Shown here one piece after another: positions 11,519 to 23,950 of a DNA stretch of 64,000 nucleotides. Within the stretch, counting starts at the first letter, position 1. Each line of letters starts with the position of its first letter. The position numbers and the translations under genes were made by a program. The notes beneath the pieces were generated by a model that was not told where the DNA came from, ran no database searches, and saw nothing but the letters and a program-made list of their open reading frames with translations. Source of the stretch: Niebla homalea. Lineage: Eukaryota; Ascomycota; Lecanoromycetes; Lecanorales; Ramalinaceae. The DNA lies in assembly GCA_019925105.1 (NCBI GenBank), contig JAHGAU010000016.1, positions 620,001-684,000 on the forward strand. Reading direction: 5' to 3'.

Positions 11519-14500
11519 GAGCCGTACCCCCGGCTATTGTTTTTTCTTACCCAGAACGTACCGCACGTAGACAGTAATGCCATTCGAAACGTATCCCCAA
11601 CAGAGAGAAGACATTTAAACTTGACGAGAGAAAAACGTGACACCACCGAACGAGCAGGTCTCAACACGAACAAAAAGAGAGATATCCGTGCGAGTAAACC
11701 TATCAACTTTGTTACCAGCATTCTCTCGATCTTTCCCCTCTCCATTCAGATAGTATAATGAACTGTTGTCGAAAGCATTTTGCTCATCATTCACCCCTAA
11801 GTATCTCAACGGGTAGTAGCCTCGCATCCTTTCTCGCCCAATATTACAAGACCAAGGAAACCACGCACGCCAACCAACTTCCAAAAAAAAAAGGGGGGGG
11901 AAGTAGCGAATATCGGATGAAATATGATGAAGAGAAAAGGTTACGGCATGGCCTCACAAGCTTCATAATCCAAGCCTCTCCCCTTCCCCACAACTGTGAG
12001 GCCAATTTTCAGGAGGGAATTCAAGTCAAGCTTCTAGGTAGTAAGTCTCGGGGCACCGGCTTGACTGATGCAATAAATAATTGGTGGAATCTTCCTCGCC
12101 CCAAGCGAGGGCAACCGAGATCTGATAAAAGGCCTGATCAGATGGGAATAGGGCGGAAGCGCACATCGGTGTTGATGCCTGACGTCTTGAGAGAGAGGTG
12201 ATCATGTGGCTGGGATTGGATGCAGGGTCTGCTCTTCAGTAGAGGCACACGGACCATATGACAGGAGCGCTAAAACAGTCGTGAAACGTTCAGGAATGAC
12301 TCCAGGAAAAAGGGAAGGAAAGTACCCGGTGGGCCCAAGTCTGAAGAGATAGGACTGTGGAAATCACAATAATTTGCGGGGTTTCCGAGAGATAATGGAA
12401 ATGCAAAAAATAGGGGCCGCATAATGTAGGGCCTGCCTGCAGTGGGCGAGACGGACTCCGTTGGAGGAATTCTGCCGACATGGGGAGGAGCGAGTGTATG
12501 ATTAGCTGCGCCAATACACGAATGCGTACGACCCAAAGGCCCGGACAGGGAGAAGACCTAAACCGAAAGTTTTGCTTTTGGATGTATGTCCGATGAAACT
12601 GATCTATACCGAGTTGTCGAAAATCCAACCTGATTTTCTAGGACGATTGCCTTCTCTCTTGCGCCGGTGGAACATTAACCTGCATTCGATCAATGCAAGG
12701 CAAGATGATGCACAGGCCACTGATGAACCATACGAACAGATTTCCCCCCAATTCTTTCGCCTCTGCCACCCCACCCAAAATGTCCTTGGATCCATCTCGA
12801 TGTTTGCTAAAAGCTATCTGATCCTGTCGGACTGCCTTGCTGTGAAGGTGACCGCACAATTGCAGGTCACTCCTGACGTACCCTTTTGGAAAGAGCTTGT
12901 CTTCGCCTCCGTGCGTGCGGACTTTCCTGATGCTGCTTGTGTGGCGCTCAAGTAGAGGAGGCGCCCACACTTGCGTGCAATTTGATCGGATTGGTGCGCA
13001 GGCCGGAAGTGTGGCGGGAAGTTGACGGGTGAGACGGCTATTGACATTGGGTGCAGTTTCCAGGGAGCAGGATATATCTCTGATGGGGCGATCTCGGGCA
13101 TCTACCATTGGGATTGCCGTCTATTGTGATACGGACGAAATGCACCGACGGCTGACTGCAACTCGAGTGCACGTAGTACAGCTTCTCATAATCACACATG
13201 TTGCCAGGCGGAAGTAGGGTGGTGTTGTGAGTCAAATGATATGTCCGAGAGCTCGGGTGCGTGTCTATATACCGTCAGCACTGTCTCAAGGTCGGCATAT
13301 GGGGCGCTAACGAACATGTATGTATTTTGGTACTTGTAGTGATGGTGACAATCCGTTGGGGTTCAGGTTCTGGGGATAAGACAGAGCGCGTGACGGTCGG
13401 TTTTATACCTCGTGGCAGGAAGACCAGGACCCAGAAATTTAATGAGAGTAAAGACTGAAGCGATCAGTGTAAAAGACGATGCCGCTCGCGGAAATTTAAA
13501 AGAAGCAGCAGTGGGCCATTCGAGAGGACGACATGGCGTAAGGGTGAAGCTGGGTAGGCTGGCATTGTATCCGCGCAGGCCCAGCAGCCGGAAAACATCC
13601 TAGCACGAAAGACAATCTAGCATTGGCGTGGAGTATAACGGCTCAGTAATTTGCGATGATTGTATGTAGCACGGTAGCAGGGAGGGAAATGGGTGAGCGG
13701 TGTGGAGAGGTCAAAGCAATAATGCAAAGAATGCGAGAAGCTTGGACCCATCACGTGGAAAAGAGAAAGAGGGTGACTAAACGCCCAAACCTACAGAACT
13801 TGGACCATTCAAAAGGCCAGCAGGCCGGAGCAGTGGCAAATGACGGCCGAGGAAGTATTGAATTGGTGCGCAAAGAAGAGTAAGAGCACATCATTTTTCC
13901 AAAAATGGGAAATGTGCAAGATGATGCAAAGGCACAGAGGAACGGAAGGGTTATGCTTCCGTAGGGTGTCAAGCTTGAAGAGTGGGGGGTAAGCTTGGCC
14001 CACGAGGCACATTGGAGGACCGGCACTTGTTTTGATAACCGCAGATTGGTGACGAGCTGACACGGAGTGATGGAAGACAAGTCAGCCATGGGCCATGGGC
14101 CATAGCCTCGTGTATTGCTCGGCGGGACGGCGGCTGAGGGACGCGTGTCAGCCCTGGAGATTCTCGGGAGCCGAGAGTGTGTGCCTTTCTTTGCTGGTGG
14201 ATGATTGTAGCTCAAAGAGGACATTGCTTTGAGGTACCTCCAAGAGAAGAAGGAGGTCATGGAGTGTGAAGATTGCCATTTGCAGCAAGTCATGACAATT
14301 GCATGCAGGGGTTCAACTTTGATCTGGGGAGACTGTCAGACCTGCTTCTTCCCGCAGTCGAAGATCCACTGGCTTCGAAAAGAAAAGTCGGTCCACCGGG
14401 TCAAAAGACGGTCAATAGACGTAGGTAGCCATTCTAATGAACTCTGTGAATATTCTTAATCGAATTGAGGAAGATGGTCAAACCGCGGGCCGTTACCTCG

Positions 14501-15157
14501 TGCATCTCAGCCCTCAGGGGCTTCTGCCTTCTGGAGTTAAAGTTTGTTTTGGCCTGTTAGTCTGTTAGAACTTAGAAGAAGCTGGTCACGGCTCGTACGT
14601 GTGGTCGCATGTCGCATAACCAAAAGGTCTTAGCGCTTGCTCCACATTCAAGTACCCTGGACTTGACGAGAACCCCCCTATCAGGGGCAAGAGTTCGAAT
14701 TTGGAGGAGGGACCAGAATGATGAGAAAAGTCACAGTGACTTACCGAAGCCTCAGGGGTACTTGCGGCTCCAAAGATGGCGAAAGGTTCCCAAACGGTCG
14801 TCCTACTGGTCCCACCAGTTGTGCGTTCGGCCGACGTTGAATGATCGAATCTGAAGCCCAAAGGCTCTCGCCGAGCGCTAAGCCTAACGAGCCTAGCCAT
14901 GGCTTAGTAAGGCTGAATGGCAAGGCCAAGTTTTGTTTGTTCCCCAAACAACGGTCTGTCGAGATCATCCAGAATTCAGACATTCCAAGATGCTCTTTGA
15001 CATTTGACTGTCAAACTCTCTCACTCCGACTATTGTGGCTTGGTCCCACTCCATACCCACCATACCCACCATACACACTTGCACTCGAATCACAATCCGG
15101 CGGACCTACGCAGTCACTGTGAAGGAAGAAAAGCAACGCATTGCGTAAACGATCAAC
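11519..15157. other. Gene-poor stretch, 3.6 kb
   Basis: No open frame here resembles a protein I know, on either strand, and none shows convincing exon joins. It contains scattered homopolymers (A run followed by G run near 11883-11900) and ordinary AT/GC content by eye. A tRNA-like B-box pentamer string (agttcgaat at about 14690) is present without a pairing acceptor stem. The right end should be the CHS7 promoter and leader. A non-coding transcript cannot be excluded. Confidence 0.5.
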
Positions 15158-16289
15158 ATGGGCTTTGGGGATTTTCAAACAATATGCAGCAAAAATCTGT
15201 TGCCTCTGTGCTCCCTGGTAGGGCCTCCATCGGCTATATCGGGCAGCCCAGCAAGCATCCAAGCCAGCTGTTATGCTCGAAGCGTTGAGCTTGCCAATAC
15301 CATCATCTTCGAAGCTGCTACCGACTTCATGCACATATTAGCCCTTGGCATGGCGGCTATCATGGTCCTTCACGTCAGATCGAAGTTCACTGCTGTCGGT
15401 AAGACGCTACCGCCCCATGCTGCCCATCTCGGCGAGCCATTTTTGACCAAGTTTGGGGTTTCTAAAAATAGGTCGCAAAGAGATCACCACTTTCTTCTAC
15501 ATCTACATGATGCTGACCATGACGTCGCTCATCCTGGACTCGGGAGTCTCCCCCCCGGGGTCCGGATCATTTGCCTATCTGGCGGCCATCCAGAATGGCT
15601 TTACCTCAGCCTTGTGCACCTGCCTGTTGATCAATGGCTTCGTTGGCTTCCAGCTGTACGAGGATGGCACCAGGCAATCAGTCTGGCTTATCAGAGGATG
15701 CTCGGCCGGCATGTTCCTCATCTCAGGAGCAGTGTCCATCTTGACCTTCAAGGGTCGAGCCGGACTGGGACCGCAAAACACAGTTGGCCTCTTCGTGGTG
15801 CTATACTTGCTCAATGCCATCTGTTTACTTATTTACGTGGTCATGCAAGTCATCTTGGTAGCCAATACACTTCAGGACCGATGGCCATTAGGGGACATTG
15901 CATTCGGGGTGTTCTTCTTCGTGGTCGGGCAAGTCATTCTGTACGTGTTCAGTGACAGCCTCTGCAACGGTGTTAGCCACTACCTGGATGGACTGTTCTT
16001 TGCAACGATCTGCAACCTGCTTGCCGTCATGATGGTTTACAAAGTAAGCTGATCAAGACCTATGGTGGGAATATTCTGCTAATGTGGAGGCGCACAGTAT
16101 TGGGATTCCATCACCAAAGAAGACCTCGAATTCAGTGTGGGTACCAAGCAAGGTAACTGGGAGGTCAAGGAGCTGCTGCCTGAAGAGGATCGTAGAGGCA
16201 CCGTCTACCATGATAGCGTTTCGGAATATCCAGGCAGCCTATTACAACAAGGCACACCTCGCAACTCGCATTACGGCGGTCATCGTTAG
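15158..16289 (+). CDS. CHS7: Chs7, chitin synthase export chaperone, three exons
   Basis: Exons 15158-15398, 15472-16043 and 16098-16289 join to 334 residues; the stop is TAG at 16287. The start [10 protein letters not shown] is typical of the family. Seven hydrophobic segments are visible from about residue 45 to 265 (e.g. [88 protein letters not shown]). Signature strings are [31 protein letters not shown] and [16 protein letters not shown]. Chs7 is an ER membrane protein needed for exit of a chitin synthase (Chs3 class) from the ER. The second intron splits the last membrane segment from the cytosolic tail (donor GTAAGC, acceptor CACAG). Identity is firm. Confidence 0.95.
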
Positions 16290-16708
16290 TTTGGGGGGGG
16301 GGGTAAGGCATGACTCATGAGAGGATATCTGTCAATATGTACATAGCCTGTGTCCGGGATCGAATCTGTGAGATCGAACCAAGTGTGAAATCGGGCGTTT
16401 TTCATTGGTGGAATGGCATAGCGACGGCATTGGGATCGGAGCAGGTCTAATGGTCTATACCTTAATGAAGGACAAGTAATGTCTGAGCAATGAGAGTTTG
16501 AACGACAAGTAAATGTCTGAGCAATAAGACTTTGACAGAAAATCAACTCAATCCTGTCACGTGCACTCAGCCAAATACTAAGGTAATGAATAATATGGTG
16601 CCTTCCCAGCCTTGGTGCTAAAAGTGTGTCATTGAACGTTATTCTATGCAGGCCCTATCCCGTTTGTAACCGTGCACGTTCTTGACGTGGGGAAATTAAA
16701 CCATCAGC
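16290..16708. other. Intergenic: CHS7 to Zn2Cys6 gene
   Basis: About 420 bases. It contains two imperfect copies of a 20-odd-base string (gacaagtaa-tgtctgagcaat at about 16470 and 16504) and a G run (16293-16302). No gene is visible. Confidence 0.5.
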
Positions 16709-19700
16709 ATGGAGGCCCAGCACCATTTCGAGCAGCATACTGCTGAGCATAGGCCTTCTGCACCCCCCTTTTCGGGTGCAATAGTAAACTCTCCCTACCA
16801 GCCATCCTTGCCGGACGTAGGGCCAGGCAATGCAACCGCAGTCGGTGGAGAGAAACATCATAAGCGTGGTTACCAAGCCTGTATCCCCTGCCGAAAGCGC
16901 AAGGTCAGATGCGATCTTGGGCCACTCGATGAGCCCCATGATCCCCCGTGCGCCAGGTGAATTTGATTGGAACACCATCAGGATTCAGGAAGCCTTCTGA
17001 CACGCTCTAGGTGCAAGCGAGAAGTAAAGGAATGCTTCTTCTCGGCAACAAGGAGGAAGAGGAAGAACGAGGATGATGGCGGTGAAGATACGGTAGAGGA
17101 CGACCTTGACGCTACCGCTCGTTTGGCTAGGAGAAAGAGCGCAAGGACTCAGGCCTCTGTTGAACGCGACCATGGTCACTCAAGGGACATCAGACCGACT
17201 TCACCCTTCCCCTCCCAGTCCTCCCTTGATGCCTACGGCCAGTCCTCCCCTTCTCGTTCTCATCCCGGGAACCCAAGTCCGCGTCCGTCGACCGTCGATG
17301 CGGCTCAAGAGCAGCAGGAAGTCTACAACGAGCGGGCCAGCACTCTCTTCCAAAGCCCCATCAATACACCCGGAGATGCCCTACATCTGTTGCTCCAGGC
17401 CTCCGGTCAGAGTGAGGCCTTGGAGAATAGCACTTCTACAAAGTCAGCCGTGGTCGCCAAAGCTGCCCAGGCGACCGCATCACCAAGTCATCCAGCTAGA
17501 CGGGAGTCAAGATCCACACGTCGTACAAGCCAGTCTGACAGGACAGCCCTTGCCATCACCGCTCAGGGACATGACTCTTCGAGTCCTTCCCGAGAACTCC
17601 TCAACATCTGGGCACGCTTGCGGTTTGTCAGAGCTGGTTGGTTTACGGCCAGAGAGGCCATGGCCTACATTGACTAGTAAGGAGCCGCCACTGTTCAACC
17701 TGGGTGACTATGCTTACTTTACAAGCTACTACAGATATCTTGCGCCTTTGACTCCGGTATCTCATCCCGACCTTCGCACGCTCGAATCCAATCCCGGCAT
17801 CCTGAGCGAGGAACCTGTGCTCACCGTGACCCTCCTCACCATCTCGTCCCGCTATATGCACCTCACAGGCGCGGGCAGTCAGACACGATCAATGATGGTG
17901 CATGAGCGGCTATGGAAATACTTGCAAAACATGATGACAAGAATGTTCTGGGGCCAAGAACAATTTGGAGGTGGCTTTTGTGGTGCTGGCGCCCGCAAGC
18001 GACCCACGAAAGGCACCGAGAAGGGAAGACTGCGTACAGTTGGGACAGTCGAGAGGTATGTGCAACAAACGCCATTGCCCGAAGATTCCGTATTGATGTG
18101 AAAGCAAGTCTCTTGCTCTTGTCGGATTTCCATCCTCGGAGCATGCATTTCCCCCCCAACGATGACGACGAAGACATTCTTGCCCCTGATGATAACACCT
18201 TGAGAGGCCTCTCATCGGCAGAGGAAGCGAATCTAGCTTTGAGCACAGATTCGACTTTTGCTGGATGGACGGAACCAGCTGTTCGCTCAGATCGCATGAC
18301 CTGGAGCTTGATAGCCTTCGCTCATGCCTTGGCTTTTGAGCTTGGCATATTCGGCACGTTTGCGGATGGCCTCAACATTGTCGATGGTCGAGTCAAGCGC
18401 CCGGGGGGGCCTTTGATGCATCACAAGCGAGCTGACAGGCTGGAACGCCTCCTGTACATCTATATGACCCAGGCCTGTGGTAGATTCGGCTTCCCCAGCA
18501 TGTACCCCGATCACCTTACCAACTACAACCTTCAGGCAATGACCCCAGGCTTTGCCTCAGGTAGGCTCTCGAATATGGACAATGCAGGCTTGTGCTGATC
18601 GTAAATAGTGGACTCTACAATGCTCGAAAATCAGAGTCCAGGAGACAAAGTACAAGATGCATGGGTCGAATTGACCGCCATAAATAAGAACTGCAACGAC
18701 ACCTTGTTCAAGTCCAAGGATTTTATAGAGAATCTCATCAGGACAGGCGACTACGTTAACAAGCTACAGCAGCCGCTTGCCCAGCTCAACGCATGGCGAG
18801 ATCGTCTTCACAGAGCCAAGAGCAAGTTATCCGATGAGTATTCCTATCTTGGGTTGACTGACAGCAGATAGTGGATAAACGCCCGAAGATCTTACTTTCA
18901 ATCGAAGTGGAATACTTTCGTTAGTGCTCCCTCTACAGTATAGTCCGTCTTGTTAAACGTTGCCAGGACTCTACATGAATGGCATTGCCCTTCAAGCAGT
19001 CATTGATACCGTCATCACGAGGGCTGGGGCCAATGCACAGGCGACTAGTCCACGATCGCCAGACTCTACCACTTCCTCGAGCTTTTCCAATATGCAACAT
19101 CAGAACGAGTCTTACGTTAGAGAAGTTGTCGACGCCTCCAGGACTATCCTTCGGCATGTGGTTCATGATCTTCTTCCCAATGACTTTCTCAAACATGCTC
19201 CAGTCCGCGCGTACTTTCGAATCGTGTCGGGTGCTATGTTTTTATTGAAGGTCTGTGCTATCCATTCTTCCCTCACCGTCCCCCCGTTGACCATTGCGCC
19301 GCACAGACCTTTGCTCTCGGGGCCAAGAGGACCGAGGTGAACACTTCGCTGGGACTATTGGACCGCACGATTGACGCCTTCCGCACGAGCGTGGTCGACG
19401 ACGTCCATCTCTGCCTCCGAATTGCCGATCTCCTCGAGAACCTGACCTCCAGCATCCGCCAAAAGTTCATCCCCTGGACTGCACAGCATAGCTATAGTCC
19501 CCAAAGGGCCACGAAAGACCCTACCCTATATCCAGCCAATTCCACCCCAGGACATCTCCAGCAGCCAGCCCCCCAAGGCATTCGCTACGTCCGACAAATG
19601 AGTCAGGCCGATCAACCCGGCCAGATCCCAGCCTACCTCGGCGCCCCAGACAGCGACATCACCGTCATCCCGCCTCCTCGCGGCATGTACAACACCACCA

Positions 19701-20059
19701 CCTTCAACATGACCAATTTCCCAGTGGGCCCACTGCAGCAGTCGCAACCATTCTATCCGAGTCCCACACAGCAGCAGGCTGCTGACCCCTACTCTCAAAT
19801 GAACGCCGCCGCCGCCGCCGCCGCCGCTTCAGCAGGGCCCGATCCCAATTACATCCGAGCGGGACCCGAAGACGATTGGATGACCATCGACCTCAACCCG
19901 CTGATGAACAACGAGGGCATGGTGACGGGCATCGAGGACGATTGGTTCGGCAACGGATTCGGACCCGATACGTATAACAACCTGGAGGTGCTGGGGAAGC
20001 TGGTCAATGAAGGGTCGCCGTGGGGTCCGCATCAAGGTGGTGGCGATCTGGGGTTCTGA
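16709..20059 (+). CDS. Zn(II)2Cys6 transcription factor with fungal-specific TF domain, about eight exons (Aro80-like cluster)
   Basis: Exons: 16709-16956, 17011-17676, 17726-18055, 18109-18560, 18609 to about 18834, about 18870-18919, 18967-19250 and 19307-20059. All junctions keep frame except the fifth/sixth, which I could not settle. The binuclear cluster spans the first intron: C-x2-C-x6-C-x12-C-x2-C-x6-C ([11 protein letters not shown], then [11 protein letters not shown]). The long spacer with [12 protein letters not shown] resembles Aro80-type regulators of aromatic amino-acid catabolism. The middle region ([62 protein letters not shown]) is a fungal TF domain. The C-terminus has an alanine run, acidic aromatic stretches ([16 protein letters not shown]) and may activate transcription. 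The target pathway is inferred only. Confidence 0.82.
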
Positions 20060-20101
20060 TGGACGGATGGACGGACGGACGGATGAATGGATGGATGGAT
20101 G
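20060..20101. repeat. GGAC/GGAT tetranucleotide repeat
   Basis: Directly after the stop of the Zn2Cys6 gene, about ten units of ggac or ggat run in tandem. It is a simple microsatellite, probably within the 3' UTR. Confidence 0.85.
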
Positions 20102-20587
20102 TGGAGGGGCGCGTGCTTTATTATACCCCTGAGCGTGCGTTTGGGCCTTGCATTATGAGTTTATGATCATACGTGATGTGATTGACGATTGGGTGAACTT
20201 CGCTCGAGAGGAACGCGATATGAGGACACCTTGATTTAACGATAATGTGTGTTGAGGAGGGCTGGGGAAGCTCGGGCTATCTGTACGAGACCATTTTGTG
20301 TATCTGATTGGAATGCCAAGGGGAAAGGGGTGGGTGGATAGCAAAAGCAGGATCGTCTTCAAACGGATTGAATACATATACGAGTGCCGAGTGGGGGTAA
20401 CGCTCCGATTACTCCATGACATAGACCTGAACATGTGCGTGAGCCACCATGTCTGTTTTGCATGAACGAATTGTGTGGAGTAACATGCTATCTCAACCAA
20501 GTCTGTCCCTCTAGCAATAACCCTTTTCCCCCAGTGCACGTACACAAAACGCCACGCTCAACACACGGGCTTTGAAGCAAAAGTAAT
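20102..20587. other. Intergenic: convergent 3' ends of Zn2Cys6 gene and FZO1
   Basis: About 490 bases between two convergent genes. No gene is seen; it presumably holds both polyadenylation regions. Confidence 0.5.
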
Positions 20588-23575
20588 CTAATCAAACCAT
20601 GACCCCACTCTCATACCCCCCGCCAACCCCGGCGCCCCGCCCTCCAGATCCACGTCCTCCACCTTCCTCCTCCCTTCCCCGGTCTCCCTGACCAGATTGC
20701 CGAAATATTTCCTCGCCACCTCGCTCTCCCTCTTCACCTTCCTCCTCTCCTCCCTCTGCTCCCCCAGATCGCGGACGCTGGCTTGAAGACCGGAGCGCAG
20801 GGTTTCGGCGGGGAACCGGAGAATCTTGCGGACCTCGTGGGAGATGCGGAGGGAGTTGCGGTGGGTGTAGTCTGTGGAGGCGAGGGTGGCGGAGATACGG
20901 CGAGAGAGACGCGGGGGAAGGGTGTGCGGGATGGAGTGGAGGAGATAGGCTGATGTGAGCAGGGCTGTGGGCAGGTTGTCAGTGAGTGCTGGAAATTGGC
21001 TTGGAAGGGGTTCTCGTTGAAGAGAGGAAAAGCGAAAGTGTAGGGGAGGGGAAAGAGGAAAAGGTGGAAGGGGGGGGAGGGGAGGGGGATTATAGAACAT
21101 ACCACTAATGACGAGACCGGGTAATATCATCTTCCTCACATTCTGTGGGCCCATCACACGCATAGCACCCAAGGCGCCATCAACCCAGCCGAAGCCGCCC
21201 ATCATTCGTGTGCCCAAGACGCTGGCTACCGTGAGCGCCATGCCCGTTCCAGCCATTTTCTCCTGACGATTCCAGAGCCCGCTGACGTCGAAGAAGTCGG
21301 CGAGCTCAATGTCGAAGTCGACCTCCCTCGCCAGAGCATCCCGACGGCCGCGGAACATCTTGTCGGAATTAAAAGTGAGGTCAGCGTAGTCGTTACCAAG
21401 ATGTAACAGCCCAAGAGACTTGATAGTGTTGACACTGCCGATGGTCTTGTGTTTGGCTTGCGACTCGCACATCGTTACAGCTGAGGAGATCTGATCAAGC
21501 ATGGCTATCTTAATGTCTTCAGCGTACTGATATGCGTTCATCAGGCCAGAGTAGGGCACTTTGAGATCGGTTTCGGCGACTTGGGAGATGGCATTGGTGA
21601 CAATGGTGCGAGTATTTCTGTAGATCTCCGAGCAAGTGTCTTCTATAGTCTTATCGACGTCGTCACTGACCTCTGTGCGCGCTTGCTTGGACTTTTCGAA
21701 TGCTGGCTCGATCTCCTCGAGCTCACCGACAACACGCTCGAGCTCTGCTTGGGCTACATCACGATTCACGATAGCAAGATAATTCAGGTCGGCCAGCATG
21801 TTCAGCAGATAGGTTCTCGCAGGAGCAAGCTTTGAGCGAGCACGTTTCTCGAGAACGAAACGGCGAAGAGAGCTCTCAAGCTTCTCGAAGTCCTGGATCT
21901 TCTCCTTATCCTTCCCTTTCCCTTTGTCGGGAGGAGAGCCTGGCTCACCATGTTTGCCTGTCACCTCGTCGTCTTCGTCATCTGGCTGTGGGAAGTCGTT
22001 CGAAGGGCCAGAGCTACTGCCACTACCACCGCTGCCCCCTCCATCGCCCCCACCACGTGGTGGTCCCGTCGGTGGGGCCGTGGGTATTGCATTACTTGAG
22101 ACGAAATGAACGAGCTCTGAGGACTCCTTGAAAGTCCTTTCGCTGAGATGTCCAATTTGCCCCAGTATCATGCGCTCGCAACGCTCTTTGTCCCGAATAT
22201 TATCGAATCCATTGACCACCATGAAGATGTAGGCCTTTTCTTCAGCGGCCTTCCATAGAAACTGCCTAGCAGAAAGGGTGAAGTGGTTTGCTGCAGAAAC
22301 CACAAAGACGACTACATCGATTTCCTCTTGTCGAGCGAAATTTGCTGTGGTCTTGACGGAATCGGCATTCAAGCCAGGGGCATCAATGATGGATATGTCA
22401 ACAACGCCATTGTTCAGTAACGACTCATCGATCGCTCGTGTGTCTTTCACATAGACTTTGCATTGACTATACTTCTCGTCATCCGTGACCACGGTCTCCA
22501 GCTCATACAGCGGATAGACATCATATGTCCTCTCGTCGTTGCGGTCGTACGTGACGTGCTTGGGTATGGCATGTGCTTCCTCTAAATTACCATTCTCTTT
22601 GGCATCCAAGACCTCGCAGAATATGCTGGTACACGGTTGCTGGTCTTCGGGCAGGATCTTTCTCCGTAGCAGGGCATTGCAGAATGTCGACTTTCCGGAG
22701 TTGAGATCTCCGGTAACGAGCACCTTACTAGACATGTCTTCTATCCGATCTCTCAGCAAGAATAGGTGCTTGATGCTCTGATTGATCTTCCCATCCAACA
22801 AGGCTGCTATTGACTCTTTTTTCATTGAATGTGCGATTTCGGCTTGGGTAAACCCTTGAACGTTCATGTTTAGCTTGAGGACAGAAAAGTCTTGCGCAGA
22901 CTGAGGAGTGATGAGACGTTCTGGCTCTCTTGGCTCCTCCAGCTCTTTTAGCATCCTCTGCTCCGCGGCTGAGCTCGACTCTGCTGAAGAACCTTCACCC
23001 AAGGATGTCGCCGCTCGCTTCAGTGCATCGGGTCGGAAAGACTTATTGTCGATCTGACGCTGAGCAGCACCTGAGTTGCCGCCGGAAGATTGCGTATGTG
23101 TCATTCCAGGTCTAGGGTCTGGTCTGGCAGGTTGGGGCTCCCTCACAGAGGGATATTGAGCTGGCCAGGTGGCATTCATCTGCTGCAAGGCTTTAAGAGT
23201 CTCGACGGTTCTCGTGATTTGCCTGCCCAGCGCGGCCCGGTTCTGGTTGTAGTACAGCTGGTGGACATGGCTTGCCATGACTCTCCTCCCATTCTCGCCG
23301 CCCTGCCCTTCGAATACGTCCCCTGGGATATATCGATCTTCAGTCATTCCAGGATTCCAGTGTTTGGTCCCATCGTTGATATAACCGTCACTAATACTGC
23401 CTCCATAGCCCGAGTCGTGGTCGAGACTTGACATCAAGGCAGCGGCCGAAGCTGAAGTCGAGCCTTGCCCCACCGTCATATATTCGGGTCGTAATGGTCG
23501 TTCTGAATGGTGATCAACGGGGCGATTCTGCGATGGCTCAGCCGAGCCATCTCGAGATTGGTATTTCTGGCTCAT
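20588..23575 (-). CDS. FZO1: Fzo1, mitofusin-type dynamin GTPase of the outer mitochondrial membrane, two exons
   Basis: Exons on the - strand are 23575-21103 and 20964-20588, separated by an intron 21102-20965 (donor GTATGT, acceptor CACAG). The product is 949 residues. The GTPase domain has the P-loop GDLNSGKST near residue 290, the DAPG switch (SIIDAPGLNAD) and VVNGFDN as the G4 equivalent. An N-terminal extension with NQNRAALGRQITRTVETL and a Gly/Ser- and acidic linker follow the family pattern. Near the C-terminus lies the membrane hairpin (GGFGWVDGALGAM..., MILPGLVIS joined to ALLTSAYLLHSI) and a final coiled coil. It mediates tethering and fusion of outer membranes. The intron length (138) is a multiple of three without a stop, so an unspliced frame stays open; family comparison favours splicing. 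An in-frame TTG precedes the ATG; ATG is chosen. Confidence 0.92.
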   Translation of the reverse strand: MSQKYQSRDGSAEPSQNRPVDHHSERPLRPEYMTVGQGSTSASAAALMSSLDHDSGYGGSISDGYINDGTKHWNPGMTEDRYIPGDVFEGQGGENGRRVMASHVHQLYYNQNRAALGRQITRTVETLKALQQMNATWPAQYPSVREPQPARPDPRPGMTHTQSSGGNSGAAQRQIDNKSFRPDALKRAATSLGEGSSAESSSAAEQRMLKELEEPREPERLITPQSAQDFSVLKLNMNVQGFTQAEIAHSMKKESIAALLDGKINQSIKHLFLLRDRIEDMSSKVLVTGDLNSGKSTFCNALLRRKILPEDQQPCTSIFCEVLDAKENGNLEEAHAIPKHVTYDRNDERTYDVYPLYELETVVTDDEKYSQCKVYVKDTRAIDESLLNNGVVDISIIDAPGLNADSVKTTANFARQEEIDVVVFVVSAANHFTLSARQFLWKAAEEKAYIFMVVNGFDNIRDKERCERMILGQIGHLSERTFKESSELVHFVSSNAIPTAPPTGPPRGGGDGGGSGGSGSSSGPSNDFPQPDDEDDEVTGKHGEPGSPPDKGKGKDKEKIQDFEKLESSLRRFVLEKRARSKLAPARTYLLNMLADLNYLAIVNRDVAQAELERVVGELEEIEPAFEKSKQARTEVSDDVDKTIEDTCSEIYRNTRTIVTNAISQVAETDLKVPYSGLMNAYQYAEDIKIAMLDQISSAVTMCESQAKHKTIGSVNTIKSLGLLHLGNDYADLTFNSDKMFRGRRDALAREVDFDIELADFFDVSGLWNRQEKMAGTGMALTVASVLGTRMMGGFGWVDGALGAMRVMGPQNVRKMILPGLVISGMFYNPPPLPPLPPFPLSPPLHFRFSSLQREPLPSQFPALTDNLPTALLTSAYLLHSIPHTLPPRLSRRISATLASTDYTHRNSLRISHEVRKILRFPAETLRSGLQASVRDLGEQREERRKVKRESEVARKYFGNLVRETGEGRRKVEDVDLEGGAPGLAGGMRVGSWFD

Positions 23576-23950
23576 CGCCAAGCGTTGTTAACAGGATCGA
23601 ATTTAGTGTTATTAGGTCATTTGAGGTGTCGATGACATTGAATATCATTGAGGATGAAACCCTAAACAATCTTTCAAGAAATCGCCTCTCCCGGGAGTCT
23701 TGGCATTTGAGCTCCGCCGTCATCCCGCATTCCGGCTACAGTGTGGAGGGGGAGAAGGGGGGGGGAAATAGCTTCAAATAACACTCCAGGCAGCTCTTGA
23801 GCTGGCTACTTCATACCTTTCTGGTTCTGTCTACAAAACAAGCTCCGGAGAACTTGTGTTACGCTGCTGTGATATCTGCCCCTCAGCTTTCTCAGAGAGA
23901 TCGAACCCTACGCTTATCCAAGCAGTACTCAACGATCGTTACCATACAAC
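23576..23950. other. Divergent promoter region between FZO1 and VPS2
   Basis: About 375 bases between two divergently transcribed genes. A G run lies near 23758-23765. No further gene is seen; both promoters must be here. Confidence 0.5.

Noticed and set aside
14580..14710. Possible tRNA near a B-box-like gttcgaat
   Set aside because: No pairing 7-bp acceptor stem, no clear A box and no anticodon arm could be placed on either strand.
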